From: Planctomycetota bacterium
Lineage (GTDB): Bacteria; Planctomycetota; UBA1135; GCA-002686595
NCBI GenBank assembly: GCA_016709875.1
Contig: JADJLZ010000006.1
Coordinates: forward strand, 248,001-312,000
Length of the DNA: 64,000 nt
Direction of reading: 5' to 3'
Both the position numbers and the translations under genes were made by a program. The notes beneath the pieces were generated by a model. The model had not been told where the DNA came from and searched no databases. It saw only the letters and a list, made by a program, of their open reading frames with translations. The first letter of the stretch is position 1. Each line of letters begins with the position of its first letter. Positions 17,056 to 26,399 of this stretch are shown one piece after another.

Positions 17056-17418
17056 ATGGTCGTCATTCGCACGGGTCGTATCGAATTCCAATCGGGGACC
17101 GGCTCGAGGACCTACACGCAAATGGTGTACTTCCCCGGCCAGCTGATCCAACACTGCTCGGTCGGTCTGAACGGCTATCGCGTCGCCTACAGCTCGGGCG
17201 ACCATGAGCTCAGGACCATCGAGGTCGACCTCGACTGCAGCCAGCAGAAGTCCGAGTTCGGATTCGGCGTGGCGGTCGCGGCGACGCTTCTCTTGCGAGA
17301 CAAGAATGGGGACGATCCGTTCGAGGGCTGGGTCGACTACGTCCTGTTCGTCGAGCTGCACCCGCAGCCTGCGAACCTGGATGCCAAGACCGTCAACGTG
17401 AGCGTGGTGATCCGCTGA
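17056..17418 (+). CDS. Small hypothetical protein, first of a paralogous pair
   Basis: A 120-residue protein without signal peptide or membrane helix. It has a strong ribosome binding site (AGGAGGA, 5 nt before the ATG). The pattern GYRVAYSSGDHELRTIEVDLD and the end VDYVLFVELHPQ resemble segments of the next gene, so the two are probably ancient duplicates. The beta-strand-rich composition hints at a sandwich fold. Its stop shares one base with the next start (TGATG). No function recognised. Confidence 0.65.
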   Translation: MVVIRTGRIEFQSGTGSRTYTQMVYFPGQLIQHCSVGLNGYRVAYSSGDHELRTIEVDLDCSQQKSEFGFGVAVAATLLLRDKNGDDPFEGWVDYVLFVELHPQPANLDAKTVNVSVVIR

Positions 17419-17750
17419 TGCAGTTCCAGAAGCTCACGCTCGGTGGCCCGGACCTGCTCTTCGCTTCGACGAACACCGCGCGCCTGCCCTTCCAGTTCGC
17501 GGATCCGGTCCAGGGGGTGTACGCATTGCTGCAGGGGGTCCGCCTCGAGCACGAAGGCGAACGCGGCACCTACTACTCGGGTGACGACTCCGACCAGGAA
17601 TTGAAGGCGATCGAGGTCTCGCTCCTGCCGATCTTCGACTCTCTGCAGTCGAACACCACGGGCCAGGTGCAGATCCACTTCAGCCTTCCGGGTTCGGGCT
17701 CGCCCGATCTGGTCCGCGCGGAGATCCACGTGCTCTTGATCGGCGTTTGA
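17418..17750 (+). CDS. Small hypothetical protein, second of a paralogous pair
   Basis: A 110-residue soluble protein translated by stop/start overlap with the gene before it. YYSGDDSDQELKAIEVSLLP and the end AEIHVLLIGV parallel GYRVAYSSGDHELRTIEVDLD and DYVLFVEL in the neighbour. Both are acidic and beta-rich, and might form a heterodimer; that is inference. No known domain recognised. Confidence 0.65.
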   Translation: MQFQKLTLGGPDLLFASTNTARLPFQFADPVQGVYALLQGVRLEHEGERGTYYSGDDSDQELKAIEVSLLPIFDSLQSNTTGQVQIHFSLPGSGSPDLVRAEIHVLLIGV

Positions 17751-17906
17751 TCCGGTCCCCACCTCGATCCGCCGCGAGGGCCTGGCCGCACGGGGTTCGA
17801 GCACACTCCAGTCGCGAGCGTCGCGAGATCCAGACCGAGGACCGTACGACGAGGAGGCGCACGCGAGCTGTTCAGCATCGAGGGCATTCGTCACAGTACG
17901 GTCCGC

Positions 17907-18989
17907 ATGCAACACCCTGAACTCTTCACCCCCGTCTCCCTCGGATCCCTGCAACTGCGGAACCGCATCCTGATGGCTCCGCTGACGCGCTGTCGCGCCG
18001 ACGTGGACCACGTGCCGACGCAGTTGATGGTCGAGTACTACGCGCAGCGCGCGAGTGCGGGCCTGATCATCGCAGAGGCGACCATGGTGATCGAAGGCAA
18101 CTCCGCCTTCGGCGGGCGCGAGCCGGGGATCCACTCCTCGGCGCAGGTCGCGGCCTGGAAGCGCGTGACGGCGGCCGTGCATGCGAAGGGCGGGAAGATG
18201 GTCTTGCAGCTGTGGCACGGCGGACGCGCGTGCCACTCGTTTTTCAACCATGGCGCGCAGCCTGTTGCGCCGAGCCCACTGCGGATCACCAACGACGAGA
18301 CGCACACACCGCAGGGCAAGAAGCCCTACGAAGTCCCGCGCGAGCTGCGCACCGACGAGCTGCCCGGGATCGTCGCGGGCTTTCGCCGTGCAGCCGAAAA
18401 CGCGCGTGCGGCGGGCTTCGACGGTGTCGAGGTCCACGGCGCGAACGGCTACCTGCTCGACGAGTTCCTGCGCGACGGCAGCAACCAGCGCACGGACCGC
18501 TATGGCGGCTCGCTCGAGAACCGCGCGCGCCTCCTGTGCGAAGTTCTCGACGCCGTGATCTCCGTCTGGGGCGCAGAAAACGTCGGCCTGCGTATTTCGC
18601 CGCTCAACAGCTACAACCAGATGCGCGACAGCGACCCGGTCTCGCTCACGCGCTACGTCGCTGCGCAGTGCGACCAGCGCTCGCTCGGCTACCTGCACTT
18701 GATGCGCGGCGATTTCTTCGGCGTGCAAAAGGGCGACGTCGTGCAGCCCGCGCGCGCAGCTTTCCGCGGTGCGCTCGTCGGCAACATGGGCTACACGCCG
18801 AGCGAGGCTGCGCAGGGGGTCGGGCAGGGTGTGCTCGCCGCGGTCGCGTTCGGGCACCACTACGTCAGCAACCCGGATCTGGTCGAGCGCGTGGCCGCGG
18901 GCGTCGCGTTGGTCGAGCCCGATGCGCGCACCTTCTACAGCCACGCTGCGCAGGGCTACACCGACTACCCGACGCTGCAGCCGAACTGA
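17907..18989 (+). CDS. nemA: Alkene reductase, Old Yellow Enzyme family (NemA-like)
   Basis: A 360-residue FMN-dependent NAD(P)H oxidoreductase reducing activated C=C bonds such as enones and nitro-compounds. Signatures: LFTPVSLGSLQLRNRILMAPLTR at the N-terminus, LWHGGRACH, and the substrate-binding HGANGYLLDEFL followed by RTDRYGGSLENRARL. The FMN phosphate site is near GNMGYTP. Length and motif order fit the NemA/OYE group. A TACGGT box ends 4 nt before the ATG, consistent with leaderless transcription. Confidence 0.92.
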   Translation: MQHPELFTPVSLGSLQLRNRILMAPLTRCRADVDHVPTQLMVEYYAQRASAGLIIAEATMVIEGNSAFGGREPGIHSSAQVAAWKRVTAAVHAKGGKMVLQLWHGGRACHSFFNHGAQPVAPSPLRITNDETHTPQGKKPYEVPRELRTDELPGIVAGFRRAAENARAAGFDGVEVHGANGYLLDEFLRDGSNQRTDRYGGSLENRARLLCEVLDAVISVWGAENVGLRISPLNSYNQMRDSDPVSLTRYVAAQCDQRSLGYLHLMRGDFFGVQKGDVVQPARAAFRGALVGNMGYTPSEAAQGVGQGVLAAVAFGHHYVSNPDLVERVAAGVALVEPDARTFYSHAAQGYTDYPTLQPN

Positions 18990-19043
18990 AGCGCGAGGCG
19001 CTCGCAGCTGTTCGGGGCCGTGTGTTGCGCCGGGGCCCGCTGC

Positions 19044-20561
19044 CTACACCGGGACTTCGTCCGGCGACTGCGTCGCCGGCGTCGGCGGCAGCCGCCAGGC
19101 GAGCAGCGCAGCGGCGATCATGCTCGAGAGGTTGATCGAGAGCGCCCAGGTCGCGGCGTGAGCGAAGGCGAGCGCCTGAGCGCTCGCCTGCGATGCATGT
19201 CCGTCGGCCGCCGCTGCGCCGGAATCCGCAATGCCCGTGCCTCCCAGGGCCGTCGAGAACACCAGTCCGATCACGGCGACGCCCAGCATGCTCGAGACCT
19301 GCTGGAACGTGCTCAGCATCCCGGACGCGGCGCCGGCGCTGCGCAGCGGCACGCCACTCAATACGGTCGAGAACATCACAGGCGAGACGCAGCCCTGGCC
19401 CAGCGCGTAGATCGCGAGCCCGACCGTGATCGCCACGCGCGCGTCACCCGTCCGCGTCGTTCCCAGCCCGGCGACGACGAAGGCGATTCCGGTGCACACG
19501 AGCAGGAAGCCGCCGTGCAGGAACTTCAGCCGATGCTGCGCGACCAGGCGCGAAGCGACGAGCGACGAGACGAGCAGCGCGCCGGCGAAGCCCGTGAAGG
19601 ACAGCGCCGCGTCGAGCGTCTCCATCCCGAGCCCCTTCTGCAGGTAGATCGAGAGGATCAGGAACAGCGAGCCGCCGCCGAAGAAGTACATCGCGATCAT
19701 CGCCAGACCGCGGCGAAACGTGCGCAGGCGGAAGAGCTCCAGGTCGATCAGCGGATCGCGACCGTGCGCGGCGGCGCGCCGTTCCTCGCGGAAGAACCAG
19801 CACAGGACCGGCACCGACGCGATCAGCATGACGATCGCCCATGCCGGCCAGCCGGCTTGGTGGCCTTCGATCAGCGGTACGAGCAGCAGCGCGAGCCCGA
19901 CGGTCGCGATGGCGACGCCGAAGAGGTCGAGTGTCGGCGGATTCGGCGCGCGCGCCTCGGGCAGCGTGCGTGCGGAGATCCACAGCGCGGCACCGCCGAT
20001 CGGCAGGTTGATCAGGAACAGCACGCGCCAGCCGAGATCGAACCAGTTCCAATGCACGAGCAACCCGCCGAGCAGCTGCCCGGCGATCGAAGCCAGCGCG
20101 ACGTTGAGCCCGAAGTAGGCCAGGGCTTTCGGCCGCTCGTACTCGGGAAACGTGACTTGGATCAGCGCGAGCACCTGCGGGAAGGCGAGCGCCGCCGCGA
20201 AACCCTGGAGGAAGCGCGCTCCGATCAGGAACCATGGGTTGGGCGCGATGCCGCACAGGAACGACGCGCAGACGAAGCCCGCGAGCCCCAGCAGGAACAC
20301 CCTGCGACGCCCGTGCGTGTCGCCCAGGCGGCCTCCGGTGACGACGAACACGGCGTAGCTCAGCGCGTAGAGCGCGATCACCGACTCCTGCTGCGCAAAG
20401 GTCGCGCCCAGCCGCTCGCCGATCTGCGGCAGCGCCAGGTTGACGACGAAGAAGTCGAGCACGCCGAGGAAGGGTGCTGTCAACGCGGCGAAGAGCCCGA
20501 TCCAACGGCGCGGATCGGGGGCGGAGTGGAGCTGCGGCGGAAGCGGGACGCCGGCGGGCAT
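19044..20561 (-). CDS. MFS drug:H+ antiporter, DHA2 (14-helix) family
   Basis: A 505-residue inner-membrane transporter. The antiporter motif C-like segments and motif A (GRLGDTHGRRRVFLLG) are present, with LDFFVVNLALPQIGERLGA at the first helix as in EmrB/QacA relatives. Hydrophobic segments suggest 14 helices. Likely exports hydrophobic drugs or metabolites. The ATG at 20561 was chosen because TACAGT (20573-20568) sits 6 nt upstream; the frame stays open further but without support. It stands alone, with no adaptor gene. Confidence 0.88.
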   Translation of the reverse strand: MPAGVPLPPQLHSAPDPRRWIGLFAALTAPFLGVLDFFVVNLALPQIGERLGATFAQQESVIALYALSYAVFVVTGGRLGDTHGRRRVFLLGLAGFVCASFLCGIAPNPWFLIGARFLQGFAAALAFPQVLALIQVTFPEYERPKALAYFGLNVALASIAGQLLGGLLVHWNWFDLGWRVLFLINLPIGGAALWISARTLPEARAPNPPTLDLFGVAIATVGLALLLVPLIEGHQAGWPAWAIVMLIASVPVLCWFFREERRAAAHGRDPLIDLELFRLRTFRRGLAMIAMYFFGGGSLFLILSIYLQKGLGMETLDAALSFTGFAGALLVSSLVASRLVAQHRLKFLHGGFLLVCTGIAFVVAGLGTTRTGDARVAITVGLAIYALGQGCVSPVMFSTVLSGVPLRSAGAASGMLSTFQQVSSMLGVAVIGLVFSTALGGTGIADSGAAAADGHASQASAQALAFAHAATWALSINLSSMIAAALLAWRLPPTPATQSPDEVPV

Positions 20562-20785
20562 CCCCTCACTGTAGCGTGCGCTCGAAGTGGACTCTGCGGG
20601 CAACTCGAGGGCCCCGTACTCTCCATCGAGGGGCCAGGCGCCGGCCCTCTGGCTGCAGGCGGGTGGCACTTTCTCGTGAGCACCCCCCGGTGCTAGTCTG
20701 GCCGCGAGTTCACGCGTTCGAACTTCCTGCGCTCGAGTGCGACGCGGGCCCCGCTCCAAAGCAAGCGCTCGTGAGGAGTTGATCG

Positions 20786-21709
20786 ATGGAACCAGGTCTG
20801 CCCCCCGCACACGCGCTCGATCCCTTCCGCTCGGTTTCGGCTGCATGGAAGCTGCTGAAGCAGGCGCCGGTGACCGTGCTCATCGGCGGACTGCTGCTCG
20901 GCTTCCTCGGCGGCGGCGGCGGGGGCGGTTGGAATTTATTCGTGCGCTTCGATCACCTGCAGGATGCGCACGACCTGAACGAGCTGGCCCGGCAGGTGTT
21001 CGAGCAGATCCGGCCGCTGCTGTTCCTCCTGATCCCGGGCATCCTGTGCAGCTGGCTCGTGTTCTTCGCGCTCTCGAGTTGGATCACGGTCGGATTCGCG
21101 CGTGCGGTGGAGTTCTCGCTGCGCACCGGCAAGGACGACATCGCCAAGGTGTTCTCGAGTGGGGATCGCTTCGGCGCGATGCTGCTCGCGCGCTTCCTGA
21201 GTGGGCTGATCCAGTTCGCGAGCGCGCTCCCGATCGCCGTCGGCGGGGTCGTCCTGGTGCTGCTCGCCGAGCGCGACCGCCTGGGAGCCGGGGCCGCGGT
21301 CGCCTGCGTGTGTTTCGCGCTGCTCTGGGCCTTGCTGGTGTGGTACGTGGCGCTGGGTTTCTTCTTCGTTTGCCCGGTTGTGGCCTTCGAGAGCTGCTCG
21401 CCGACGCAGGCGCTCTCGCGCTCGTGGAAGCTCGCGAGGGGTCGGCGCTGGCGCCTGCTCTGGTTCATGATCGTTCAGGCGGTCCTGGGCTTCGCCGGCG
21501 TGTGCCTGTGCTGCATCGGCGCGTTCGTCACGATCCCGCTCTCGCAGGTGATGCACTTCGAGGCGTATCTCGCGCTCTTGCGCGGCGAGGAGTTCGCGCA
21601 GTGGTGGGTCGGCACGGGCAAGCTCGTGCTCGACGAGCACAAGTCACAGGACTTCAGCTCGCCGCCTCCGCCGCCGCAGGCACCGCCGCCGTTGCCACCT
21701 CAGGGCTGA
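20786..21709 (+). CDS. Polytopic membrane protein of unknown function with Pro-rich tail
   Basis: A 307-residue integral membrane protein with about five or six helices (for example VLIGGLLLGFLGGGG, LLFLLIPGILCSWLVFFAL, AVACVCFALLWALLVWYVALGFFFV, FAGVCLCCIGAFVTIPL). The segment SCSPTQALSRSWKLARGRRWRL resembles DUF975/YciC-like membrane proteins. The C-terminus is a cytoplasmic-type run of prolines. AGGAG precedes the ATG; a TAGTCT box is about 90 nt upstream. It converges on and overlaps oleD by 10 bp. Confidence 0.6.
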   Translation: MEPGLPPAHALDPFRSVSAAWKLLKQAPVTVLIGGLLLGFLGGGGGGGWNLFVRFDHLQDAHDLNELARQVFEQIRPLLFLLIPGILCSWLVFFALSSWITVGFARAVEFSLRTGKDDIAKVFSSGDRFGAMLLARFLSGLIQFASALPIAVGGVVLVLLAERDRLGAGAAVACVCFALLWALLVWYVALGFFFVCPVVAFESCSPTQALSRSWKLARGRRWRLLWFMIVQAVLGFAGVCLCCIGAFVTIPLSQVMHFEAYLALLRGEEFAQWWVGTGKLVLDEHKSQDFSSPPPPPQAPPPLPPQG

Positions 21710-22686
21710 GCGCGAAGGCTCTCGATCGTGAGGCGCGTCGCGTCCGACATCGAGACGCGCTCGACGTAGCCGAAGTCGCGCTCCGCCGGGCCGAGGTCGT
21801 AACTGTGCGAGGTCGAAAGCTGCAGCGCGAGGAAGCGCGTCATGCGCGCCTCGACTTCGGGCTTGGCGAGGTTCTCGAGCCACATCCCGACCGCGTAGGC
21901 GATCGGCAGCGGGATCCGGCGCGTGACGGGAGGGATTCCAAGCGCGCCGAAGAGGTCGTGGATCCAGTTCCAGAGCACGACCGGCTCCCGCTGCGCGATG
22001 AAATATGCCTTGCCTGCGTGCCTGGTGTTTTTCGCGAGCCGGTCCGCCGCGTCGAGGTGCGCCCAGGCGGCGTTCTCGACGAACGTGAGCGAGACCTCGT
22101 TCCTGCCCTTGCCGACGATCGCGAGTTGCCTCGCGCGGCCACGTTCGAGGAGGCGCGGCACGAGCTGCGGATCGCCCGGCCCGAAGACCAGGTGCGGACG
22201 CAGCGCGCAAGTCGCGAGCGCACTGCGGCCGTTCGCGGCGAGGACCATGCGTTCGGCCGCGGCCTTGGACTCGGGGTAGGGCGCGAGGAAGCGCGCGCAG
22301 TAGGGCAGGTCGTTGGAGGCGTTCACGTGGTCGCCGCCGTCGAAACACACGCTGGGGGAACTGGTGAACACCAGGCGCTCGACACCCAATTCGAGGGCCG
22401 CCGCGAGCACGTGGCGCGTGCCATCGACGTTGGCCTGCCAGAACGGTTCGCGGCCGAGCGCGATGCCAGCCTTCGCGGCGACGTGGAAGACGGTATCGTG
22501 CCCGCGCATCGACTCGACGAGCAGCTTGAGCTCGGAGAGATCGCCGCGGATGTGGCGCGCGCCGAGCTCGGCGAGCTGCGGGTACTCGCCGCGCGAGAAG
22601 CTCGTGACCTCATCGCCGCGTGCGCGCAGGAGACGCACGATCGCGCTCCCGAGGAAGCCGCCGCCGCCCGTGACGAAGGCTCTCAC
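21700..22686 (-). CDS. oleD: OleD, NAD(P)H-dependent 2-alkyl-3-ketoacid reductase (SDR)
   Basis: OleD reduces the beta-ketoacid made by OleA to a beta-hydroxyacid in head-to-head olefin synthesis. This 328-residue extended SDR has the dinucleotide motif TGGGGFLGSAIVRLL at 6-20, a serine at 110-112 (FTSSPSV) and the YxxxK pair at Tyr137/Lys141 (YPESK). The N-terminal GxxGxxG and the Pro-rich substrate lobe (PPVTRRIPLPIAYAVGMWLENL) match the 3-beta-HSD/OleD group. The GTG start overlaps the oleC stop in GTGA (22683-22686). Last gene of the cluster. Confidence 0.88.
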   Translation of the reverse strand: MRAFVTGGGGFLGSAIVRLLRARGDEVTSFSRGEYPQLAELGARHIRGDLSELKLLVESMRGHDTVFHVAAKAGIALGREPFWQANVDGTRHVLAAALELGVERLVFTSSPSVCFDGGDHVNASNDLPYCARFLAPYPESKAAAERMVLAANGRSALATCALRPHLVFGPGDPQLVPRLLERGRARQLAIVGKGRNEVSLTFVENAAWAHLDAADRLAKNTRHAGKAYFIAQREPVVLWNWIHDLFGALGIPPVTRRIPLPIAYAVGMWLENLAKPEVEARMTRFLALQLSTSHSYDLGPAERDFGYVERVSMSDATRLTIESLRAQP

Positions 22687-24224
22687 GCGAGCTCTCCCTC
22701 GGCCCAGCGCTTGAGTTCCTCGCGTCGGATCTTGGCGTTGTGGCGCGCGTCCACCGGCAGCGAGTCGCGGAAGAGCACGCGCTCGATCTCGGGCAGGGGA
22801 TGAGGCAGTGCGGGCGCGACGTTGGCGCGCGCGAAGGAGACCAGCTCGGCTTGCAGGCGCTCTGGACCCTCGACGACCAGCACGGGCTTCTCGAAGCCGC
22901 GCGCGCCGACGCCGACGAGCGCGCTGCGGCGCACCTTGGGGTGGCGGTCGAAGAGGCTCTCGGTCGGCACGGGCAGGAAGATGCCCTGCGCGGTCTCGAG
23001 GCGCTGCGATTTGCGGCCGCAGAACCACAGCAAACCCTCGGCGTCGACGTAGCCGATGTCGCCCATGCGATGCCAGAACGCGCTCGCCTTCGTGGATCTT
23101 CGCCGCGGCGGTCGCCTCGGAATCGTCTGCGTAGGCGCGCGTCACGGCCGGTCCGCGCACGCAGATCTCGCCCATCGCGGGCCATCGCGGGCGCCCTCGG
23201 CGAGCATGATCTCGATCCCCGGCGCCGCGCGGCCGACGCAGGTGCCGTGGCCGCCGTCGATGCGCGTGCGCAGGCGGCCGGTGATCTCGGCGCCCGCGAG
23301 CGAGGAGACGGGCAGCGCCTCGGTCGCGCCGTAGGGCGTGTGCACGTCGCCGTGCGCGGGGAGCAGCGCGCGAAAGCCCTCGATCAGCGCGGGCTCGACG
23401 CTCGCGCCGGCGATCATCGCGCGCTCGAGCGCGGGCAGCTTCTCCCCGCGCTGCGCGCACCAGGGCACGACGCGGCGCCAGATCGCGGGCGAGCCGAAGG
23501 TGTCGCTGATCGCGTGCTGCTGCAGCGCCTCGACGATCGCGGCAGGATCGCAGCGCGCCGGGCGCGCGAAATCCATCCGTGGAAACACGCTCGTGCGTTG
23601 CAGCGCGGTGTTGAAGAGCGCGAAGAGCGGGAAGCAGGCCAGGTCCGTCTGGCCGCGGCCCAGGCCGTAGAGCTCGCGCAGCGCGACGATCTGTGCCTCG
23701 AAGTTCGCGTGGCTGTAGAGCACGCCCTTGGCCGGGCCGGTCGAGCCGGAAGTGTAGAGGATCGCGGCATCGGCGCCGGGTTCGAGCTCGAGCGGCGCGA
23801 AGACGCCCTTCCGCGGCTGCGCGAGCGCATCGAGGGAGGTCGTGCCCGGGAACCAGCCCGCGCCGACGCGCACGCGCAAGGGCGGGCGTGCGAGCAGGTG
23901 CGCGCGCGCAATGCCGATCAACGCCTTGGGCTCGGCGCGCGCGAGGCAGCGAGCGAGCCCCGCGCGGCCCAGCCCCGGGTCGATCAAAACCGGCACGGCG
24001 CCCAGGCGGAAGAGCGCGTAGACGAGCGCGATCAGGTCCGCTCCGGGACGCACGAAGAGCGCGGCGCGCTCGCCGCGCGCGAGCCCGCGCTCGGCGAGGC
24101 CGTGTGCGATCGCGCTACTCTTGCGCTCCAGCTCGGCGAACGTGATCGAGCCGCCGCGCCAGCGCAGCGCATCGAGCTCGGGCAGCTCGCGCGCGGCGCG
24201 CACGAGATGGTGGGCCAGGTTCAT
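22683..24224 (-). pseudogene. oleC: OleC, AMP-dependent beta-lactone synthetase (frame broken by two indels)
   Basis: OleC adenylates the beta-hydroxyacid and closes it to a beta-lactone. From the ATG at 24224 the frame shows the AMP-binding P-loop (ILYTSGSTGPAKGVLYSH) and TPYGATEALPVSS. Near 23180 a base seems to be missing (after AEGARDGP) and near 23090 an extra base restores the frame; between them the correct frame reads MGEICVRGPAVTRAYADD. Beyond it, in the original frame, come MGDIGYVDAEGLLWFCGRK and the C-terminal DARHNAKIRREEL. As given, translation stops at 23142. All conserved parts are present and the neighbours are intact, so a sequence error is as likely as true loss. Overlaps oleB by ATGA and oleD by GTGA. 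Confidence 0.82.
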
Positions 24225-25075
24225 CGGGCGATCGCGAGCGGCGTGCGCTCCAGGAACCCGCGCACGAAGCCCAGCGCCTGCTCGGGTTCGTCTTCGAGCA
24301 GCCAGTGCCCCGCGTGCTCGAGGCGGTGGACCTCCGCCTTGGGCAGGCGTCGCATCCATTCCTCGCGGAACCTCGGTGTGAAGCACCAGTCCTTCTCGCC
24401 CCACACGATGCACGCGGGCCGGTCGGCAAAGCTCGCGAGCGCGCGGCCGGTCTCCTCGAGCTCGCTCCAGCTCGGGTGCGCGGGCGACATCGGGATGTCC
24501 TCGACGAAACGCTGGATCGCGATGCGGTGCGCGGGCGTGTCGTAAGGCGCGAGGAACTGCTCGCGCACCTCGTCGGGCAGCTTGCGCTCGACCGCCATGC
24601 GCGGCGCGAGGCCGGCGAAGGCGTTCCAGCGGCGCACCATGTACGGGCCGACGAGCGGCGCGCGACAGGCGCGGATGCGCCAGGGCATGCGCGGGCTGGG
24701 GAAGGCGGCGGTGTTGAGGATCACCAGGCGCGCGATGCGTTCGGGGTGCCGGCGCGCGAAGCCCATGCCGATCGCGCCGCCCCAGTCGTGCAGCACGAGC
24801 GTGATCTCGCGCAGGTCGAGTGCGAGCACGAGCCGTTCGAGGTTCGCGACGTGGTCGGCGAGGCGGTAGCTCCACCCCAGCGGCTTGTCCGAGTGGCCGC
24901 AGCCCAGATGGTCGGGCACGACCAGGCGCCAGCGGTCGCACAGACCGGCGACGAGTCCGCGGTAGAAGAAGGACCAGGTCGGATTGCCGTGCAGGCACAG
25001 CAGGGTTTCGGCCCAGCGCGGACCCTCGTCCTCGTAGTGCATGCGGCCGGCGGGGAGCTCGAGGAAGGCGCTCAC
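24221..25075 (-). CDS. oleB: OleB, beta-lactone decarboxylase (alpha/beta-hydrolase)
   Basis: OleB converts the beta-lactone to the cis-olefin and CO2. The 284-residue protein is of the haloalkane-dehalogenase-like type: oxyanion/halide motif HGNPTW at 29-34, nucleophile Asp97 in LHDWGGAIGMG, acid in WGEKDWCF, and the base in HAGHWLLED. An Asp nucleophile rather than Ser fits OleB. The GTG start at 25075 was chosen over the ATG at 25090 because it makes a GTGA overlap with the preceding gene, like other junctions here. The stop overlaps oleC by ATGA. Confidence 0.87.
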   Translation of the reverse strand: MSAFLELPAGRMHYEDEGPRWAETLLCLHGNPTWSFFYRGLVAGLCDRWRLVVPDHLGCGHSDKPLGWSYRLADHVANLERLVLALDLREITLVLHDWGGAIGMGFARRHPERIARLVILNTAAFPSPRMPWRIRACRAPLVGPYMVRRWNAFAGLAPRMAVERKLPDEVREQFLAPYDTPAHRIAIQRFVEDIPMSPAHPSWSELEETGRALASFADRPACIVWGEKDWCFTPRFREEWMRRLPKAEVHRLEHAGHWLLEDEPEQALGFVRGFLERTPLAIAR

Positions 25076-25599
25076 GTCTCCCACTCCCATTGGACCGCGG
25101 TGGCCGGACCGCCGTCGTGGCTGAGCGCGGCGTAGTACACGCCATTGCGCTGCAGCAGCACGTCGTGGCGCGTGTCCTCGAAGCGCAGCTGCAGGCGCTC
25201 GTTCGATTCGCGCGCGACGATCGCACAGCGCGAGAGACCCGCCATGCCCAGGCCGAGCTTCTTCAGCACGGCTTCCTTGGCGGTCCAGGCGACCAGCGGA
25301 TCGAGCGCGGGCTCGGCAGGGGAGAGGAAGCGCCGCACGAGCTCGGGCCGCAGCTCGCGTGCGCGCTCGAGGTCGAAACCGAGCGCAAAAGGCGCGACGG
25401 CGGCGCCCGCGGCGCCTTGCGTGTGGCTCACCGACCAGTGCGTGCCCTGCGCGGGCAGCGGCGGACCATCGGGGATGCGCGGCGGATCGACGAGGCCCAG
25501 GGCGGAGAGTGCGCGCGCGGCAGCCGCGCGCTGGTCGAGCACCTTGGCGCGGCCCGCGAGCCCCGCATCGCAGCCGACGACGCGCACGCGCACGATCAC
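25072..25599 (-). CDS. 4'-phosphopantetheinyl transferase superfamily protein
   Basis: Transfers phosphopantetheine from CoA to a serine of an acyl carrier protein; the obvious target is the ACP at 30426. The 175-residue protein has the family motifs WSVSHTQG, GFDLE (magnesium-binding acids) and WTAKEAVLKKLGLGM. The small size is closer to AcpS/Sfp hybrid types. GTG start inside a GTGA overlap with the enoyl reductase; the stop likewise overlaps oleB. Confidence 0.85.
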   Translation of the reverse strand: MIVRVRVVGCDAGLAGRAKVLDQRAAAARALSALGLVDPPRIPDGPPLPAQGTHWSVSHTQGAAGAAVAPFALGFDLERARELRPELVRRFLSPAEPALDPLVAWTAKEAVLKKLGLGMAGLSRCAIVARESNERLQLRFEDTRHDVLLQRNGVYYAALSHDGGPATAVQWEWET

Positions 25600-26399
25600 G
25601 CGCCCTCCTCGGGCCGGGTCGCGCGGCGCACGATGCCGCGGTCGAAGAAGTTCGAGCCCATGCCGGCGTCGAGAACGAGGCTCTGCGCGTTGACGCCGGC
25701 CGAGCGCGGCGAGAGCAGGAACAGCACCGCGTCGGCGACCTCCTCGGTCTTGAGCGCCGACTTGCGCAGCGTCGCCTGCTCCGCGAACAGGTACGAGTCG
25801 AGGTAGCCGGGGATGCCGGCCGAGGCGCTGGTCTTCAGGAGTCCCGGGTTGACCGAATTGAAGCGCACGCGCGTGTCGCTGCTGAAGCTCTTCGCGAGGA
25901 ACACCACCGCCGAGTCGAGCGCCGCCTTGACCGGCCCCATGTAGCCGTAGTTCTCGGCCGCCATGCGCGTGGTCGAGATGCCGATGGTCACGACCGATGC
26001 GTCCTTCGAGAGGCGCGGCTTGAGTGCGTGGGCGAGGTTGACCAGGCTGAAACACGAGACGTCGAAGGCGCGCAGCAGGTCCTCCTTGGCGGTCTCGTGG
26101 AAGGGTCTGGGCCCGTTCGAGTAGTTGGCGAAGGCGATCGAGTGCACGAAGCCGGCAAGTTCAGGGAGATCCTGCGCCAGCCTCTCGATCTCGTCCTGCT
26201 TCTCGACGTCGCAGACGCGGATCTCGGCCTGCGGGCACAGCTTCGCGAGCTCGGCGCGGCGCGCTTGCGTGCGCACCGAGTGGATCACGCGCGCGCCGGC
26301 CTCCTCCAGACGCGTCGCGACGTGCCAGGCGACGCTCTTCTTGTTGGCGAAGCCGCACACGAGCACGTGCTTGCCCTCGAGGCCGAGCCAGTCGTTCAC
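25596..26399 (-). CDS. fabI: Enoyl-[ACP] reductase, FabI-like
   Basis: Reduces the trans-2-enoyl-ACP double bond at the end of each elongation round. The 267-residue SDR starts GLEGKHVLVCGFANKKSVAWHVA, the atypical FabI nucleotide motif, and has HSIAFANYSNG and the catalytic YGYMGPVK with Tyr151 and Lys158. The second tyrosine of E. coli FabI (Tyr146) has no counterpart. The C-terminal LLSPRSAGVNAQSLVLDAGMG is typical. GTG start, GTGA overlaps on both sides. Its place in the cluster suggests a dedicated rather than housekeeping role. Confidence 0.85.
   Translation of the reverse strand: MNDWLGLEGKHVLVCGFANKKSVAWHVATRLEEAGARVIHSVRTQARRAELAKLCPQAEIRVCDVEKQDEIERLAQDLPELAGFVHSIAFANYSNGPRPFHETAKEDLLRAFDVSCFSLVNLAHALKPRLSKDASVVTIGISTTRMAAENYGYMGPVKAALDSAVVFLAKSFSSDTRVRFNSVNPGLLKTSASAGIPGYLDSYLFAEQATLRKSALKTEEVADAVLFLLSPRSAGVNAQSLVLDAGMGSNFFDRGIVRRATRPEEGA

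Noticed and set aside
22740..24545. Long open frame antisense to oleC and oleB
   Set aside because: It lies opposite clear OleB/OleC sequence, has no recognisable domain, and has the Arg/Ala/Glu bias of shadow frames in GC-rich DNA.
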